Of a stretch of DNA of 64,000 bases, positions 63,845 to 64,000 are shown piece after piece. The stretch comes from Diabrotica undecimpunctata (Eukaryota; Arthropoda; Insecta; Coleoptera; Chrysomelidae): contig NC_092804.1 in assembly GCF_040954645.1 (NCBI RefSeq), positions 89,207,717 to 89,271,716 of the forward strand, in the 5' to 3' direction. Position 1 is the stretch's first letter, and each line of letters starts with the position of its first letter. A program made the translations under genes and the position numbers. Under the pieces are notes generated by a model. It searched no databases. It was not told the origin of the DNA and saw only the letters and a list, made by a program, of their open reading frames with translations.

Positions 63845-64000
63845 AGTTACGTCCCTGGATTATCCAATGTGTGACGACCTATAGAAAGACTATATATATA
63901 CCAGTGTTTAATTAGATTAAGAGCTTTTTGTTTTGTAGTTGTTACCATACCTGTACGTTCCCAATAAATAAATTTTGTTACGAAAATTAATTTTTTAAAA
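63845..64000 (+). repeat. 3' LTR, cut by the window edge
   Basis: The first 156 bases match 57410-57565: one A/C substitution, a 2-base TA indel and one T indel near the edge. The outer end and any target-site duplication are beyond the window. Confidence 0.92.

Larger units (their letters stand above)
57410..64000 (+). mobile_element. Errantivirus-type (gypsy-like) LTR retroelement with env, defective; 3' LTR runs off the window
   Basis: 5' LTR 57410-57591, tRNA-Ser-type primer site, leader, gag, pol (RT, RNase H, integrase), env, polypurine tract and 3' LTR from 63845. AGTTAC/GTAACT termini and the F-like env place it with the insect errantiviruses. Each of gag, pol and env is interrupted, and no protease is found, although the two LTRs are nearly identical. 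Confidence 0.92.

Overview
This window is eukaryotic and almost certainly from an arthropod, most likely an insect with a large, repeat-rich genome. I lean towards a beetle, but only weakly. It is AT-rich and I find no convincing host gene. Nearly everything identifiable is transposable-element (TE) sequence of many kinds, often nested, together with long (TA)n microsatellites. There is no bacterial-type organisation.

Layout. 1-3377 (minus): the 5' part of a Ty3/gypsy LTR retrotransposon with LTR, tRNA-Leu primer site, a SAP/coiled-coil gag start, gag, protease and an RT fused by deletion to the integrase tail. 3461-7434: two Penelope-like elements (PLE-A, PLE-B1). 7605-13525: a PLE-C copy split by a full-length, apparently intact Jockey-type LINE (8408-13031) with an 11-bp target-site duplication. 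13591-15510: a second PLE-C in tandem. 17021-17442: PLE-B2. 18077-20690: an RTE-like LINE split by a 1.1-kb element with inverted termini. 21685-23316: a PLE-E end and a frameshifted DDE (IS630/Tc1-like) transposase. 23830-24910: gypsy debris. 24957-29655: two PLE-D copies head to head, one broken and one open. 31060-33480: decayed LINE reverse transcriptases. 33739-36108: a decayed piggyBac-like element with TIRs. 36720-39040: more decayed LINEs. 41500-46690 (plus): an I-clade-like LINE with two long open ORFs and an RNase H domain. 47322-48897 (minus): a broken gene that reads as a tyrosine-recombinase-like protein, a piece of which recurs at 51437-52027 inside a LINE tail. 52700-57400: mostly unassigned, with a possible solo or 3' LTR. 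57410-64000 (plus): an errantivirus-type (gypsy-like) element with gag, pol and an F-like env, all broken, while its LTRs are almost identical.

The most striking theme is the Penelope-like elements. Six distinguishable families (A-F) are present, and every copy retaining its 3' UTR carries a hammerhead-ribozyme-like motif (nine in all). In each, stem III is reduced to a 4-6 nt sequence that is self-complementary in eight of nine copies, as expected for ribozymes acting as dimers. Almost all of these ends abut a (TA)n tract. Second in interest is the tyrosine-recombinase-like gene and the way a 590-bp piece of it sits between two 253-bp direct repeats of a LINE tail. All functional statements come from reading motifs by eye; no database search was made.
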